Shown here: positions 28,369-38,112 of the stretch, piece by piece
How positions within the stretch are numbered: position 1 is the first letter of the stretch
How the letters are laid out: the number at the start of each line of letters is the position of its first letter
From: Paenibacillus camerounensis
GTDB lineage: Bacteria > Bacillota > Bacilli > Paenibacillales > Paenibacillaceae
DNA: 64,000 nt
Direction: 5' to 3'
NCBI RefSeq assembly: GCF_000723885.1
Contig: NZ_CCDG010000024.1
Span: forward strand, 62,001-126,000
Program-made: the position numbers and the translations under genes
The notes under the pieces: generated by a model
Databases searched by the model: none
What the model saw: the letters and a program-made list of their open reading frames with translations, nothing else
What the model was told of the DNA's origin: nothing

Positions 28369-29649
28369 ATGGAACAAATCCATTACGATAAGCTGCAGGA
28401 GACACTATATTATGAGGTTATGGACAACGGGCTGAAGGTTTATGTACTGCCAAAGCCCGCTTTTAAGAAAACCTATGCCACTTTTGCCACCAAATACGGG
28501 TCTGTAGACAATCACTTTAAAGTAGCCGGCGGTGATGAGACTACAGTACCGGACGGGATTGCCCATTTTCTTGAGCACAAAATGTTTGAGGAGCCGGAAG
28601 GCGATATCTTTGCTACGTTTGCCTCCAACGGGGCATCGGCCAATGCGTTTACCAGCTTTGACCAGACCGTTTATCTTTTCTCTGCTACAGAGAATATTGA
28701 GACGAACCTCAGTACACTGGTGGATTTCGTGCAGCGCCCTTATTTCACTGATGAAAATGTGGAGAAAGAAAAGGGAATCATCGGCCAGGAGATTAATATG
28801 TATGCCGACAATCCGGACTGGCGCGTCTATTTCGGATTAATTGAGGCAATGTACTCCAAGCATCCGGTGCACATTGATATTGCCGGTACGATTGAATCCA
28901 TTGCCACCATCACCAAAGAAACGCTGTATACCTGCTACAACTCCTTCTATCATCCGAGCAATATGCTGCTGTTTGTTGTCGGCGGCGTAGAGCCGGAAAA
29001 AGTATTTGAGCTGGTCCGCAGCAATCAGGCTGCCAAGTCCTACGATAAACAGGGTGAAATTACACGTATCTTTGCAGAAGAGCCTGTTCAGGTTTCCCAG
29101 AAGCACAAGGAGAGCCGGCTTGCTGTTTCCATGCCGAAATGCCTGTTCGGATTCAAAGAAAAGCAGGATGGCCTGAGCGGAGCGGCCGCGGTACGCCGTG
29201 ACCTGACCACGAAGCTTATGCTTGACCTGCTGCTCGGAAGCAGCACGGCACTGTATCAGAAGCTCTATGACGAAGAGCTGATCTCTGACAGCTTCGGCCA
29301 TGAATTTAACAGCTCCCCCCAATATGCATTCTCGGCGATTGGCGGAGATACCAAAGACCCGGATCTGCTGCTGAAACGGATTAAGGAAGAAATCAATGCT
29401 GTTCTAGCTTCCGGCTTTGCGGAGAAGGATTTTGAACGTGCCCGCAAAAAGAAAATCGGCGGCTATCTGCGCATGCTGAATTCACCGGAGAGTATAGCCC
29501 ATGAATTCACCCGCTACCAGTTCCGCGGCGGTGATCTGTTCGAGGTGCTGCCGGTTTATGAGTCGATTACACTGGATGAGGTCAATGCCCGTCTGCGCGC
29601 CCATGTAGACTGGGAGCAGCTAAGTGTATCGCTTGTGGTGAGTCCTTAA
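28369..29649 (+). CDS. ymfH: M16-family zinc protease YmfH (YfmH), EF-P modification-associated
   Basis: 426 residues. The zinc motif is H66-F-L-E69-H70, followed by NAFTSFDQTVY and GQEINMYADNPDW, the expected third zinc ligand region. It follows ymfF after 3 bases and overlaps ymfI by one base, so the three form one unit. The pair of one active and one inactive M16 subunit resembles heterodimeric M16 enzymes such as mitochondrial processing peptidase; heterodimer formation is inference. Confidence 0.9.
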   Translation: MEQIHYDKLQETLYYEVMDNGLKVYVLPKPAFKKTYATFATKYGSVDNHFKVAGGDETTVPDGIAHFLEHKMFEEPEGDIFATFASNGASANAFTSFDQTVYLFSATENIETNLSTLVDFVQRPYFTDENVEKEKGIIGQEINMYADNPDWRVYFGLIEAMYSKHPVHIDIAGTIESIATITKETLYTCYNSFYHPSNMLLFVVGGVEPEKVFELVRSNQAAKSYDKQGEITRIFAEEPVQVSQKHKESRLAVSMPKCLFGFKEKQDGLSGAAAVRRDLTTKLMLDLLLGSSTALYQKLYDEELISDSFGHEFNSSPQYAFSAIGGDTKDPDLLLKRIKEEINAVLASGFAEKDFERARKKKIGGYLRMLNSPESIAHEFTRYQFRGGDLFEVLPVYESITLDEVNARLRAHVDWEQLSVSLVVSP

Positions 29650-30416
29650 TGGCGTTAACGGGAGAGAGCAGTAAACCGATTAAGGAGATGACCGTGCTTA
29701 TTACGGGGGGCAGCGGGGGAATCGGCGGTGCAATCGCTGAACGTTTTGCTTCCGTCGGCATGAACATTGTCATCCATTATATGAATTCGCATGAAGCGGC
29801 CAATGATGTAGCCCGGCGCTGTCTGGCGCTGGGGGCCAAAGTGCTGACAGTGGCCGCGGACATGAAGGACCGCGGCCAGCTGCTGCGTATGGCTGAACGC
29901 CTGGAGAGCAGCGGTATGCTTCCGGACATTCTGGTCAATAATGCCGGGAAAGCGCATTACGGCATGCTGGCCGATGTCACGGAGGAAGAGTGGGACGAAG
30001 TGATGGCGGTCAACCTCAAGGGCACTTTTTTGTGCAGCCAGATATTCATGCCTTATATGGTGTCCCAGCGCTACGGGCGTATCATAAATGTATCGTCAGT
30101 CTGGGGAATTTCCGGCGCTTCCTGTGAGGTCGCTTATTCCGCCAGCAAGGGCGGTGTGAATGCCTTCACAAAAGCACTGGCCAAGGAGCTGGCCCCTTCA
30201 GGAGTGACAGTTAATGCTGTCGCACCCGGAGCTGTCAGCACCGCTATGCTGAATAATCTGCAGGAGGAAGAGCTGCGGATGCTGGAGGAAGAAATACCCG
30301 CAGGCCGGCTTGCTTCACCGGATGAGGTGGCCTCGCTTGTTTATTTTCTGGCCCTGCCTGAATCAGGATATATTACCGGACAGGTAATCAGTCCGAACGG
30401 GGGATGGATTACTTAG
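29649..30416 (+). CDS. ymfI: SDR oxidoreductase YmfI, EF-P 5-aminopentanone reductase
   Basis: 255 residues of the short-chain dehydrogenase family: TGGSGGIG NAD(P)-binding loop at residues 19-26, NNAG near 97-100, and the catalytic YSASKGG. Alone it would look like FabG, but its place after ymfF-ymfH identifies it with YmfI, which reduces 5-aminopentanone to 5-aminopentanol on EF-P in B. subtilis. The ATG overlaps the ymfH stop codon. Confidence 0.87.
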   Translation: MALTGESSKPIKEMTVLITGGSGGIGGAIAERFASVGMNIVIHYMNSHEAANDVARRCLALGAKVLTVAADMKDRGQLLRMAERLESSGMLPDILVNNAGKAHYGMLADVTEEEWDEVMAVNLKGTFLCSQIFMPYMVSQRYGRIINVSSVWGISGASCEVAYSASKGGVNAFTKALAKELAPSGVTVNAVAPGAVSTAMLNNLQEEELRMLEEEIPAGRLASPDEVASLVYFLALPESGYITGQVISPNGGWIT

Positions 30417-30569
30417 TGTTGCCTGTGTACTTTGAGCGGCTTGGAGAAAAGCTCCAGCATAAAAGGCTGGTGTACGTGACATATTAGTACTGTTGCTTTT
30501 AAATCATCACGTAAGGCGGCTGCTGGTCCCAAAAGGCCAGCGGACCGTAAACATGAAGGAGGATTTAAG

Positions 30570-30830
30570 ATGTCAACAGAATCCGTAGTGAAGAACTTTG
30601 ATACTTGGAAGAGCTTTTTAGGTGAACGGGTCATCCAGGCTGAAAAAATGGGGATGAGTGAAGAAACCATCACCAAGCTGGCTTTTGAAATCGGGGAATT
30701 CCTCGATAAAAAAGTCGATCCGGGCAACTATTCCAACCGGGCGATCAAAGAGCTGTGGGATGTCGGTACGGACGATGAGAAGCACACCATTGCTTCACTC
30801 ATGGTCAAGCTGGCGAAGAAAAACGCATAG
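30570..30830 (+). CDS. ymfJ: DUF3243 family protein YmfJ
   Basis: 86 residues, helical and charged, with the DUF3243 pattern (NFDTWKSFLGERV, KLAFEIGEFLDKKVDPGN, DEKHTIASLMVKL). Function unknown. It follows ymfI after about 150 bases with a strong AAGGAGG site and is closed by its own terminator, and it precedes ymfK as in B. subtilis. Confidence 0.87.
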   Translation: MSTESVVKNFDTWKSFLGERVIQAEKMGMSEETITKLAFEIGEFLDKKVDPGNYSNRAIKELWDVGTDDEKHTIASLMVKLAKKNA

Positions 30831-30834
30831 GCAT

Positions 30835-30866
30835 GCGGAAAAGCTCCCCTCGCGGGAGCTTTTCTG
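30835..30866. terminator. Terminator-like perfect hairpin after ymfJ
   Basis: GCGGAAAAGCTCCC pairs with GGGAGCTTTTCTGC (one G-U) around a tight loop of about 4 bases. The stem itself carries the T-run, so it can act on either strand. Confidence 0.75.
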
Positions 30867-31010
30867 CAATTATTACAACAGTGTCCTTGCCTTTCATTTT
30901 TATTTTATATATCATTAACATGACCCGTGTTTCAGAAGCTTTGCCGAAGCCGGTTTTTTTGAGGTTATGGCAGTTCTGCAGGGAAAAGGAATCTATGAGG
31001 TGCGAAATCA

Positions 31011-31778
31011 GTGGAATATAAACAGTGGTACATGGAGTACAAGATACATAAGAACAGACCCGGTCTGCTCGGCGATATTGCTTCAATGCTCGGTATGCTT
31101 GAAGTGAATATCCTTACGATTAACGGCGTGGAAGGTAAAACCCGCGGCATGCTGCTGGAAACCAGCGATGATGAAAAAATTATGCTGATGGGCGAAATGC
31201 TCAAAAAGGTGGATAATATTACGGTTACGGCGCTGCGCTCACCGCGTCTTGTGGATAAGCTCGCCGTCCGTCATGGACGATATATAGACCGGGATTCAGA
31301 TGACCGTAAGACCTTCCGCTTCACCAGGGATGAGCTGGGGCTGCTCGTTGACTTTCTAGGCGAGCTGTTTAAGCGGGAAGGCAATCAGGTTATAGGACTT
31401 AGAGGTATGCCGCGTGTAGGAAAAACCGAGTCAATTATTGCAGGGAGCGTCTGTGCTCAGAAGCGCTGGACCTTTGTATCTTCCACGCTGCTGCGGCAGA
31501 CGGTACGCAGCCAGCTGGCTGAAGATGAGATGAATCCGAACAATGTCTTTATTATTGACGGCATTGTAAGCACAATCCGTTCCAACGAGAAGCACTATAA
31601 TCTTCTTCAGCAGGTCATGAGCATGCCAAGCACCAAGGTGATTGAGCATCCGGATATTTTTGTGCGGGAATCCGAGTACAGCTTTGATGATTTTGATATC
31701 ATTATCGAGCTGCGCAACAACCCTGCAGAAGAGATATTGTACGAAACGTTCACAACGAGCTACAGTGATGATCTGTAA
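31011..31778 (+). CDS. ymfK: DUF3388 family protein YmfK, ACT-like plus P-loop domain
   Basis: 255 residues. The N-terminal part (about 5-75, HKNRPGLLGDIASMLGMLEVNI) looks like an ACT domain; the C-terminal part has a P-loop-like GLRGMPRVGKTES near residue 129 and IIDGI, suggesting nucleotide binding. Function is unknown. It lies between ymfJ and rodZ as in B. subtilis. The GTG start has GAGGTG upstream. Confidence 0.85.
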   Translation: MEYKQWYMEYKIHKNRPGLLGDIASMLGMLEVNILTINGVEGKTRGMLLETSDDEKIMLMGEMLKKVDNITVTALRSPRLVDKLAVRHGRYIDRDSDDRKTFRFTRDELGLLVDFLGELFKREGNQVIGLRGMPRVGKTESIIAGSVCAQKRWTFVSSTLLRQTVRSQLAEDEMNPNNVFIIDGIVSTIRSNEKHYNLLQQVMSMPSTKVIEHPDIFVRESEYSFDDFDIIIELRNNPAEEILYETFTTSYSDDL

Positions 31779-31860
31779 ATAAGTTTATGCTTCCGTAGCA
31801 AGTTTTGTACGAAGCTAAATCATGGAAGTATCGCTTACAAAACTTTTAGGAGGTGATGGT

Positions 31861-32826
31861 ATGTCGGAACTGGGCCGGCATTTGAAAGAGGCGCGTCTGC
31901 AAAAAGGGATGAGTCTTGACGATGTCCAGGAAGTAACGAAGATTCGCAAAAAATATTTGGAAGCCATCGAGGCGGGGGATTACAAAGTGCTCCCCGGAAG
32001 TTTTTATGTCCGGGCCTTTATTAAAACCTATGCGGAGGCAGTCGGGGTAAATCCGGACGAGCTGATGGAAGAACACGGCAATGTTCCGGCAGCTCCTGTC
32101 GATACTACGATGGAAACGGTGATCCAGAAGCGCAGCCGCAGGACGGAAACCGAGCGGAATGCAAAGTGGCTGCCGACAGTGCTGATGTGGACCTTTCCGG
32201 TACTTATCATCGCAGTCATTTACTGGTATGCCTCATCGAACATGAACGATTCTGATCCCAAAACGGTCGATTCATCGAATGTGACGAACGAGCAGCAGGA
32301 CCCTTCGAAGATTCAGCCTTCGCCGACGGCGGTTGGCGGCGGGCTTGTCAGCAATCCTCCGGCAGGCGGTGACAGCACCGCCACAGCTTCAGCTTCGCCT
32401 ACAGTAGCGCCTACAGCAACGCCGGCACCTTCACCGACCAACGCGCCTATAACGGTGACTCAGGACCGCAAATCGGGCAAAACGACGATCTACAAAGTAT
32501 CTGCTCCTTCCGGTGCTGCCGTTGAGGTTAAGATTGCAGCTACAGGCACGAGCTGGCTTGAGGTGTACAACGGCGAGAATTCTCAAGGGGAGAAGCTTAG
32601 CTTCGGCAATACTTCAGCGGGTGATTCGCTAAGCTTTACGCTGGGTGCCGGGGGCATGTACATCAAATCAGGTTATTCTCCGGCAACTACGATTACGGTG
32701 AACGGCCAGGAGATTACAGACGGCAAAACGTCCTCACGCCTGCTGCTTGAGCTGGATAACAGTGCTTCAGGCGGCACCGCAGGGACGGATGGAGCTGAAG
32801 GGACGGAGAGTAATTCCGGCGAGTAG
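31861..32826 (+). CDS. rodZ: RodZ-like helix-turn-helix membrane protein (YmfM)
   Basis: 321 residues: N-terminal Cro-like HTH (about 1-75, ELGRHLKEARLQKGMSLDDVQ), an Arg/Lys-rich stretch, a transmembrane helix near 103-124, a Ser/Thr/Pro/Ala-rich linker, and a C-terminal beta-rich DUF4115 domain. RodZ links MreB to the envelope and shapes rods. The ATG at 31861 follows TTAGGAGGTG; an earlier in-frame ATG (31822) would put that site in the coding region. Confidence 0.92.
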   Translation: MSELGRHLKEARLQKGMSLDDVQEVTKIRKKYLEAIEAGDYKVLPGSFYVRAFIKTYAEAVGVNPDELMEEHGNVPAAPVDTTMETVIQKRSRRTETERNAKWLPTVLMWTFPVLIIAVIYWYASSNMNDSDPKTVDSSNVTNEQQDPSKIQPSPTAVGGGLVSNPPAGGDSTATASASPTVAPTATPAPSPTNAPITVTQDRKSGKTTIYKVSAPSGAAVEVKIAATGTSWLEVYNGENSQGEKLSFGNTSAGDSLSFTLGAGGMYIKSGYSPATTITVNGQEITDGKTSSRLLLELDNSASGGTAGTDGAEGTESNSGE

Positions 32827-32906
32827 GGAAAGAGCTGCATAGACTTTGGCATTTTGGATAACCTAAGAATGATTTACAGTTCTTACGCCAAAGTGAGGTG
32901 TATCTC

Positions 32907-33068
32907 ATGACTGTCAGCTGGATTGTCACCGGGCTCGGTATTATTGTCAGCCTCCTCGGGTATTATTTGACACCGGGCGCCTGGGGCTATGGAATTCTGG
33001 GTTTTGGACTGGCGCATATTGTGCTGGGGATTCTGGATATGTTCCGGGCTCCCGCACGCAGCAGATAA
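32907..33068 (+). CDS. Small hydrophobic protein, 53 residues, unknown
   Basis: A short ORF with a good ribosome binding site (GTGAGGTG, 6-8 bases before the ATG). The product is nearly all membrane segments: MTVSWIVTGLGIIVSLLG, then GAWGYGILGFGLAHIVLGIL, with a short basic tail. Two transmembrane helices are likely. It lies between rodZ and the yajQ gene. Just upstream, ACTTTGGC (32843-32850) can pair with GCCAAAGT (32887-32894), whose end overlaps the start of the ribosome binding site. I do not recognise the family. Confidence 0.65.
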   Translation: MTVSWIVTGLGIIVSLLGYYLTPGAWGYGILGFGLAHIVLGILDMFRAPARSR

Positions 33069-33269
33069 AGCCAAGACAGACGTCTCCCGGGACCTTGAAA
33101 TTCCGGGGGACGGCAATAATCTTTTATTTCTTGCAGAAACGGGTGCCGTCCTTTACCGGGCGGCGCACCGTTTCTTCTTGATGCCCGGCAGCTTCTTTCC
33201 ATAATTAGACTTCAAGTGCCCTTTCTCATATAATAGTAAAGAATAATTGTAAGCAAAGGACGTGGCAGA

Positions 33270-33761
33270 ATGAGTTCGGAAAGTTCATTTGACATTGTAT
33301 CCAAGATGGATATGCAGGAATTAACCAATGCGGTTAACCAGACAGAGAAGGAAATTGATAACCGCTTTGATTTTAAAAACAGCAAGAGCAGTCTCAAGCT
33401 GGAAAAGGATGCCCTTATTATTGCCTCCGAGGACGAATATAAGCTGAATGCTGTCATTGATATTCTACAGTCCAAGATGGTCAAGCGCGGAATTACCCTC
33501 AAAAATCTGGATTTCGGCAAAATTGAGCCGGCTGCACTTGGTACGGTCCGGCAGCGTCTCGGCCTCAAGCAGGGCATTGACCAGGAGAACGCCAAAAAAA
33601 TCAATATCCTCATCCGGGATTCCAAGCTGAAGGTAAAGAGCCAGATTCAGGGCGACACCATCCGTGTAACCGGTAAGAGCCGCGATGATCTGCAGCAGAT
33701 CATCCAAATCCTGCGCAAAGCTGATTTGCCGCTGGATCTGCAGTTTAACAATTTAAAGTAA
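33270..33761 (+). CDS. YajQ family nucleotide-binding protein
   Basis: 163 residues matching YajQ throughout: SSFDIVSKMDMQELTNAV at the start, KNLDFGKIEPAALGTVRQ in the middle and an ending close to LPLDLQFNNLK. Two ferredoxin-like halves are expected. Some family members bind cyclic di-GMP, so that is possible but not shown. It has its own ribosome binding site (AAAGGACG) and a terminator follows. Confidence 0.93.
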   Translation: MSSESSFDIVSKMDMQELTNAVNQTEKEIDNRFDFKNSKSSLKLEKDALIIASEDEYKLNAVIDILQSKMVKRGITLKNLDFGKIEPAALGTVRQRLGLKQGIDQENAKKINILIRDSKLKVKSQIQGDTIRVTGKSRDDLQQIIQILRKADLPLDLQFNNLK

Positions 33762-33768
33762 GCTGATG

Positions 33769-33808
33769 CACCCCGCAGTGTCTGTGTACTGCCTCGGCGG
33801 GGTGTTTT
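33769..33808 (+). terminator. Terminator after the yajQ gene
   Basis: CACCCCGC pairs perfectly with GCGGGGTG across a 20-base loop, followed by TTTT. Confidence 0.75.
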
Positions 33809-33854
33809 AACTACATATTTTTTGGAATCAGGATGGATCAGGGGAGGAACCTCA

Positions 33855-34442
33855 GTGAATTTGCCCAACCGTATTACACTTGCACGTATTTGTCTTATCC
33901 CGATTATGATGTTCTTTCTGCTGGTAGACTTTAAGTTCTATCCGGAGCCGATACATTGGGGCTCTTTCCAGCTCTCGGTTAATCATCTGATCGCAGCTGT
34001 AATCTTCCTGCTCGCCGCTAGCACAGACGGTATTGACGGCTACATTGCCCGGAAGTATAACATGGTCACCAATCTCGGAAAGCTGCTTGATCCGCTTGCT
34101 GACAAGCTGCTGGTATCGGCTGTTTTGATCTCTCTGGTCGAACTTGGAAGATGTGATTCGTGGATTGCCATTGTTATTATCAGCCGCGAGTTTGCGGTGA
34201 CCGGACTGCGCCAGGTTGCGCTGCTTGAAGGAAAAGTAGTGGCTGCCAGCAGATGGGGCAAGATAAAGACAGTAACGCAGATCGTTGCCATCTCTCTGCT
34301 GCTGCTTAACAACTTCCCGTTCCAGTTCGTCAGCATTCCGCTGGATGATATTGCAATTTGGGCGGCAGCACTGATTACGATTTATTCCGGGGTCGATTAT
34401 TTTGTCAAAAATAAAGACCTGCTGGAGCTGCATAACGCTTAG
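33855..34442 (+). CDS. pgsA: CDP-diacylglycerol-glycerol-3-phosphate 3-phosphatidyltransferase
   Basis: 195 residues, integral membrane protein. The CDP-alcohol phosphotransferase motif DGIDGYIAR...GKLLDPLADK is complete. It makes phosphatidylglycerol phosphate, the first step to phosphatidylglycerol. The GTG at 33855 is chosen because GGGGAGG lies just before it and it gives the usual NLPNRITLAR start. It is followed by cinA and recA, as in B. subtilis. Confidence 0.95.
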   Translation: MNLPNRITLARICLIPIMMFFLLVDFKFYPEPIHWGSFQLSVNHLIAAVIFLLAASTDGIDGYIARKYNMVTNLGKLLDPLADKLLVSAVLISLVELGRCDSWIAIVIISREFAVTGLRQVALLEGKVVAASRWGKIKTVTQIVAISLLLLNNFPFQFVSIPLDDIAIWAAALITIYSGVDYFVKNKDLLELHNA

Positions 34443-34494
34443 CCGTAATCCGTAATTACTCATCCACATTAGCCTCAGGAGGAGAGAGCCAGCT

Positions 34495-35784
34495 ATGAAA
34501 GCAGAAATAATTGCTGTCGGCACAGAGCTTTTGCTCGGACAGATCGTTAACAGTAACGGACAGTTTTTATCGGTAGAGCTGGCCGCGATGGGGATAGATG
34601 TCTATTTTCAGACTGTAGTCGGTGACAACAAGAGCCGGATTCAGGAGGCTATCGAAATTGCCCGGGGCCGGGCAGATATTATTCTGTTCACCGGAGGAAT
34701 CGGGCCAACTGAAGATGATCTTACCAAAGATGCGCTGGCTGCAGCGCTGGGACGTACTCTTCATATCGACCAGCTGGCCATGGACCATGTACAACGCTTT
34801 TTTGATGAACGCAAAATAGTAATGACCGAAAACAACCGTAAGCAGGCTGTCATTATTGACGGAACAACACCGCTTCCGAATGAAACCGGGCTGGCCGTAG
34901 GTCTTGCTTTTGCCCATGAGAGTAAATATTATATTGTCCTTCCCGGACCGCCGCGTGAGATGAAGCCGATGTTTACCGGTAAGGCCAAGCCTTGGCTCCT
35001 GCAGCACGCGCTTACGACTGAAATGCCGATCTACTCCAAGATGCTTAAGTTTGCCGGTATCGGGGAGTCGCTGCTGGAGGACAAGCTGATTGATCTGATC
35101 CGCAGCCAGACAGACCCTACTATTGCGCCTTATGCCAAAGAAGGCGAGGTAACGGTCCGGATCTCTACCAAAGCACCTTCTGAACATGAAGCTATGGAGA
35201 AGCTTGACGTGCTGGAGGCAAAAATTAAGGCAATTCTTCCGGAAAACATGTATGCCAATATTGATATGCCGCTCGAACAGCTGCTGGTGGACTGGATGGC
35301 AGATGCCGGACTTACACTCAGTGCTGCAGAAAGCTGCACCGGCGGTTTATTAATGGAGAGTATTACAAACATTCCGGGCAGCGCATCGATGTTCAAAGGC
35401 GGCATTGTCTGCTACTCCAACGAAATAAAGAAGAAGCTGCTGAATGTACCTGCTTCCTACCTGGAGGGGCCTGATGCTGTAGGAGCTGTCAGCCGTGAGG
35501 TTGCAGAAGTGCTGGCTGATCAGGTCAGAATGCTGGGCGACAGCGACTTCGGATTATCGGTTACCGGGGTTGCCGGTCCGGGATATTCCGAGCGTAAGCC
35601 GGTCGGTCTGGTATTTGTCGGTCTGGCAGAGCGCGGACGTCCAACAGAGGTCTTTGAGCTTAATCTCAAGGGTACCCGCGAGAATATCCGGCTGCGCTCT
35701 GTAAAAGCGCTGTTGTACCGGCTGTGGCGCAGGCTTGAGGAACGTAAGGTGGACACTCCCCTCGAAGGATCAGCCTTGCAATAG
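34495..35784 (+). CDS. cinA: CinA family competence/damage-inducible protein
   Basis: 429 residues: an N-terminal molybdopterin-binding-like domain (VGTELLLGQIVNSN; TGGIGPTEDDLTKDA) and a C-terminal CinA amidase domain (AAESCTGG with the serine, near 282-289). The family includes NMN deamidase and ADP-ribose pyrophosphatase activities. It stands before recA, with which it is co-transcribed in many bacteria, but here a terminator and a separate LexA-controlled promoter lie between them. Confidence 0.95.
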   Translation: MKAEIIAVGTELLLGQIVNSNGQFLSVELAAMGIDVYFQTVVGDNKSRIQEAIEIARGRADIILFTGGIGPTEDDLTKDALAAALGRTLHIDQLAMDHVQRFFDERKIVMTENNRKQAVIIDGTTPLPNETGLAVGLAFAHESKYYIVLPGPPREMKPMFTGKAKPWLLQHALTTEMPIYSKMLKFAGIGESLLEDKLIDLIRSQTDPTIAPYAKEGEVTVRISTKAPSEHEAMEKLDVLEAKIKAILPENMYANIDMPLEQLLVDWMADAGLTLSAAESCTGGLLMESITNIPGSASMFKGGIVCYSNEIKKKLLNVPASYLEGPDAVGAVSREVAEVLADQVRMLGDSDFGLSVTGVAGPGYSERKPVGLVFVGLAERGRPTEVFELNLKGTRENIRLRSVKALLYRLWRRLEERKVDTPLEGSALQ

Positions 35785-35819
35785 CCTGTCAGGGCGTTAT
35801 ATAATTGGTATTACGGAAG

Positions 35820-35856
35820 AACCGTGGCATAGTGAACCTTTTGCTGCGGTTTTTTG
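35820..35856 (+). terminator. Terminator after cinA
   Basis: AACCG pairs with CGGTT, extended by imperfect pairing of GGCA with TGCT, and is followed by TTTTTGTTTTTTT. Confidence 0.65.
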
Positions 35857-35998
35857 TTTTTTTGTGAACGCGGCTCTATTGCCGGGGCTCTCCTAAATGT
35901 GAGTCTGCTTCTCCGGATGGTCAATGACTATGTACAGTACATAAGCAGGGGAGGAGGCTTACAATAAAAGGGAGTAATGCGCCTGTAGTCAAAAAAAA

Positions 35999-36012
35999 CG
36001 AATGTATGTTCG
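35999..36012. promoter_or_regulatory. LexA (DinR) operator of recA
   Basis: CGAATGTATGTTCG matches the Gram-positive SOS box CGAACN4GTTCG with one change. It lies ten bases before the -35 box of the recA promoter, so LexA would block polymerase and recA would be SOS-inducible. Confidence 0.9.
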
Positions 36013-36021
36013 AAAAAAAGC

Positions 36022-36050
36022 TTGGCAAGACCTCTAAAACACGCTATTAT
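36022..36050 (+). promoter_or_regulatory. SigA promoter of recA
   Basis: TTGGCA (36022-36027) and TATTAT (36045-36050) are 17 bases apart, directly downstream of the LexA box. The leader is about 25 bases. Confidence 0.85.
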
Positions 36051-36082
36051 ATTACTATAAACAAGTGAAGGAAGTGGTCTGA

Positions 36083-37147
36083 TTGTCAGATCGTCGTGCT
36101 GCGCTGGATATGGCGCTTCGTCAAATAGAAAAACAATTTGGTAAAGGTTCGATCATGAAGTTGGGTGAGTCCAATCACATGAAAGTGGAAGTTGTTCCTA
36201 GCGGTTCTTTGGCACTTGATATTGCCCTGGGTATAGGCGGACTTCCAAAAGGACGTATCATTGAAGTATATGGACCGGAATCCTCCGGTAAAACAACGGT
36301 TGCCCTGCACGCTATTGCAGAAGTACAGAGAGTTGGCGGACAAGCCGCCTTCATCGATGCAGAGCATGCGCTCGACCCTAAATATGCCAACGCGCTTGGC
36401 GTCAATATTGATGAGCTTCTGCTGTCCCAGCCGGACACAGGCGAACAGGCGCTGGAAATTGCTGAAGCGCTCGTACGCAGCGGTGCGGTAGATATCATTG
36501 TTGTTGACTCTGTAGCAGCTCTGGTGCCTAAGGCTGAGATTGAAGGCGACATGGGGGACTCCCACGTTGGTCTGCAGGCTCGTCTGATGTCTCAGGCTCT
36601 GCGCAAGCTCTCCGGCGCAATCAACAAATCCAACACTATCGCAATCTTCATCAACCAGCTGCGTGAGAAGATCGGTGTTATGTTCGGAAATCCCGAAACA
36701 ACTCCGGGCGGACGTGCATTGAAGTTCTACTCCTCCGTACGTCTTGACGTACGCCGTGTTGAGAGCATCAAGATGGGTAATGATGTTGTCGGTAACCGTA
36801 CCAAGATCAAAGTCGTGAAGAACAAGGTAGCTCCTCCGTTCAAACAGGCAGATGTTGATATTATGTATGGTGAAGGCATCTCTAAGGAAGGAAGCCTTGT
36901 CGATATCGGAACGGAAATGGATATTGTTAACAAGAGCGGAGCCTGGTATTCCTACGAAGGCGAACGTCTTGGACAAGGACGTGAGAATGCTAAGCAATTC
37001 CTTAAGGAGCATCCGGAAATTGCTCTGGTAATCGAGAATAAGATCCGTGAAGCGAGCAACCTGACAACCATCGTTGCTGCACCAACGGAAGCTGAGGCTG
37101 CTGCAGAGAAAGAAGAAGAAGATAATCTGCTGCTTGAAATTGAATAA
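36083..37147 (+). CDS. recA: Recombinase RecA
   Basis: 354 residues. Walker [10 protein letters not shown] at residues 64-72, Walker [14 protein letters not shown], and the DNA-binding loop region [13 protein letters not shown] are all normal. It ends in the usual acidic tail. RecA drives homologous recombination and triggers LexA cleavage. The start is a TTG with AAGGAAGTGG upstream and gives the conserved [13 protein letters not shown] terminus. Confidence 0.98.
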   Translation: MSDRRAALDMALRQIEKQFGKGSIMKLGESNHMKVEVVPSGSLALDIALGIGGLPKGRIIEVYGPESSGKTTVALHAIAEVQRVGGQAAFIDAEHALDPKYANALGVNIDELLLSQPDTGEQALEIAEALVRSGAVDIIVVDSVAALVPKAEIEGDMGDSHVGLQARLMSQALRKLSGAINKSNTIAIFINQLREKIGVMFGNPETTPGGRALKFYSSVRLDVRRVESIKMGNDVVGNRTKIKVVKNKVAPPFKQADVDIMYGEGISKEGSLVDIGTEMDIVNKSGAWYSYEGERLGQGRENAKQFLKEHPEIALVIENKIREASNLTTIVAAPTEAEAAAEKEEEDNLLLEIE

Positions 37148-37166
37148 GACTTTACGCTAATATAGA

Positions 37167-37201
37167 GCGCCCTGTGTATGACTGCAGCAGGGCGCTTTTT
37201 T
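37167..37201 (+). terminator. Terminator after recA
   Basis: GCGCCCTG pairs perfectly with CAGGGCGC, followed by a T-run. Confidence 0.92.
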
Positions 37202-37334
37202 AGTAGTGAAGAAATGATTATTTTTTCGGTTCCGTGAAGCACTTGAATCAGTATCAATGAGAGACCCCGCTTTGAGGGGTTATATTTATCAAATTCTTTT
37301 CTATACAGATAGAACACGAGGTGAAGTCAATACC

Positions 37335-38069
37335 ATGGTTATTCAACTTAATCCTGAACCGGAAGAGCAGGACGTACAGGTGCTGGCCGGGTTCCCGGAA
37401 GGGGAGCTGCTTGAGATTACGAAGGTCGAGCGGCAGAAGAAAGCGGATCACCGCTATATTATACATTTTGGTGCTTATAACATGACTGTTCACGAGGATG
37501 TCATGATTAAATACCGCATGATCTCGGGCAATACGTTCATGAAGGCTGACCTGGAGGAGATTGTGGTTGCCGACGAGCGCCAGCGGGGTTATTTAGAAGG
37601 ACTGAAGTATCTGGGGCATAAGCCGCGGACAGCCCTGGAGATGGCCCGCCGTTTAAGGGAGAAGGAAATAGGAGAGACTATTATTGCCGAGGTGCTGGAG
37701 CGCCTGCAGCAGGAGCGCTTAATCGATGATCCGCTCTATGCTAAGCAATGGGCAGAGCAGCGTATTAATAATCAGCGCAAGGGCAAGCTGTGGATCCGCC
37801 AGGAGCTGCGGGAAAAGGGCATCGATAAATCGCTTATCTCCGAAGCGCTGGAGAATATTTCACCCGAAGAAGAAATGGATAGCGCTCTGCAGACCGGGCG
37901 CAAGAAGTGGAATATGATCCGCGGGGATGTTAATGATAAGCGCCGGAAGACAGGGGCATTCCTGATGCGGCGCGGTTTCTCGGGTGAAATGGTCCGCCAG
38001 GTGCTGAATACTCTGCGTGAGGAAGAGGACGCTGAGGGCGGAGATGATGAATTTTACGAATATGAATGA
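37335..38069 (+). CDS. recX: Recombination regulator RecX
   Basis: 244 residues, helical, with the RecX three-helix repeats (ALEMARRLREKEI, RLIDDPLYAKQWAEQR, KLWIRQELREKGI, KTGAFLMRRGFS). RecX binds RecA filaments and modulates them. The ATG at 37335 is chosen as the first start with a ribosome binding site (GAGGTGAAG, somewhat far); an in-frame ATG at 37257 lacks one. It ends in an acidic tail. It lies right after recA but behind a terminator. Confidence 0.9.
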   Translation: MVIQLNPEPEEQDVQVLAGFPEGELLEITKVERQKKADHRYIIHFGAYNMTVHEDVMIKYRMISGNTFMKADLEEIVVADERQRGYLEGLKYLGHKPRTALEMARRLREKEIGETIIAEVLERLQQERLIDDPLYAKQWAEQRINNQRKGKLWIRQELREKGIDKSLISEALENISPEEEMDSALQTGRKKWNMIRGDVNDKRRKTGAFLMRRGFSGEMVRQVLNTLREEEDAEGGDDEFYEYE

Positions 38070-38112
38070 TCCGTTTGACATTCTCTTGACTTTAATGCCA
38101 TTATCGACTCTC

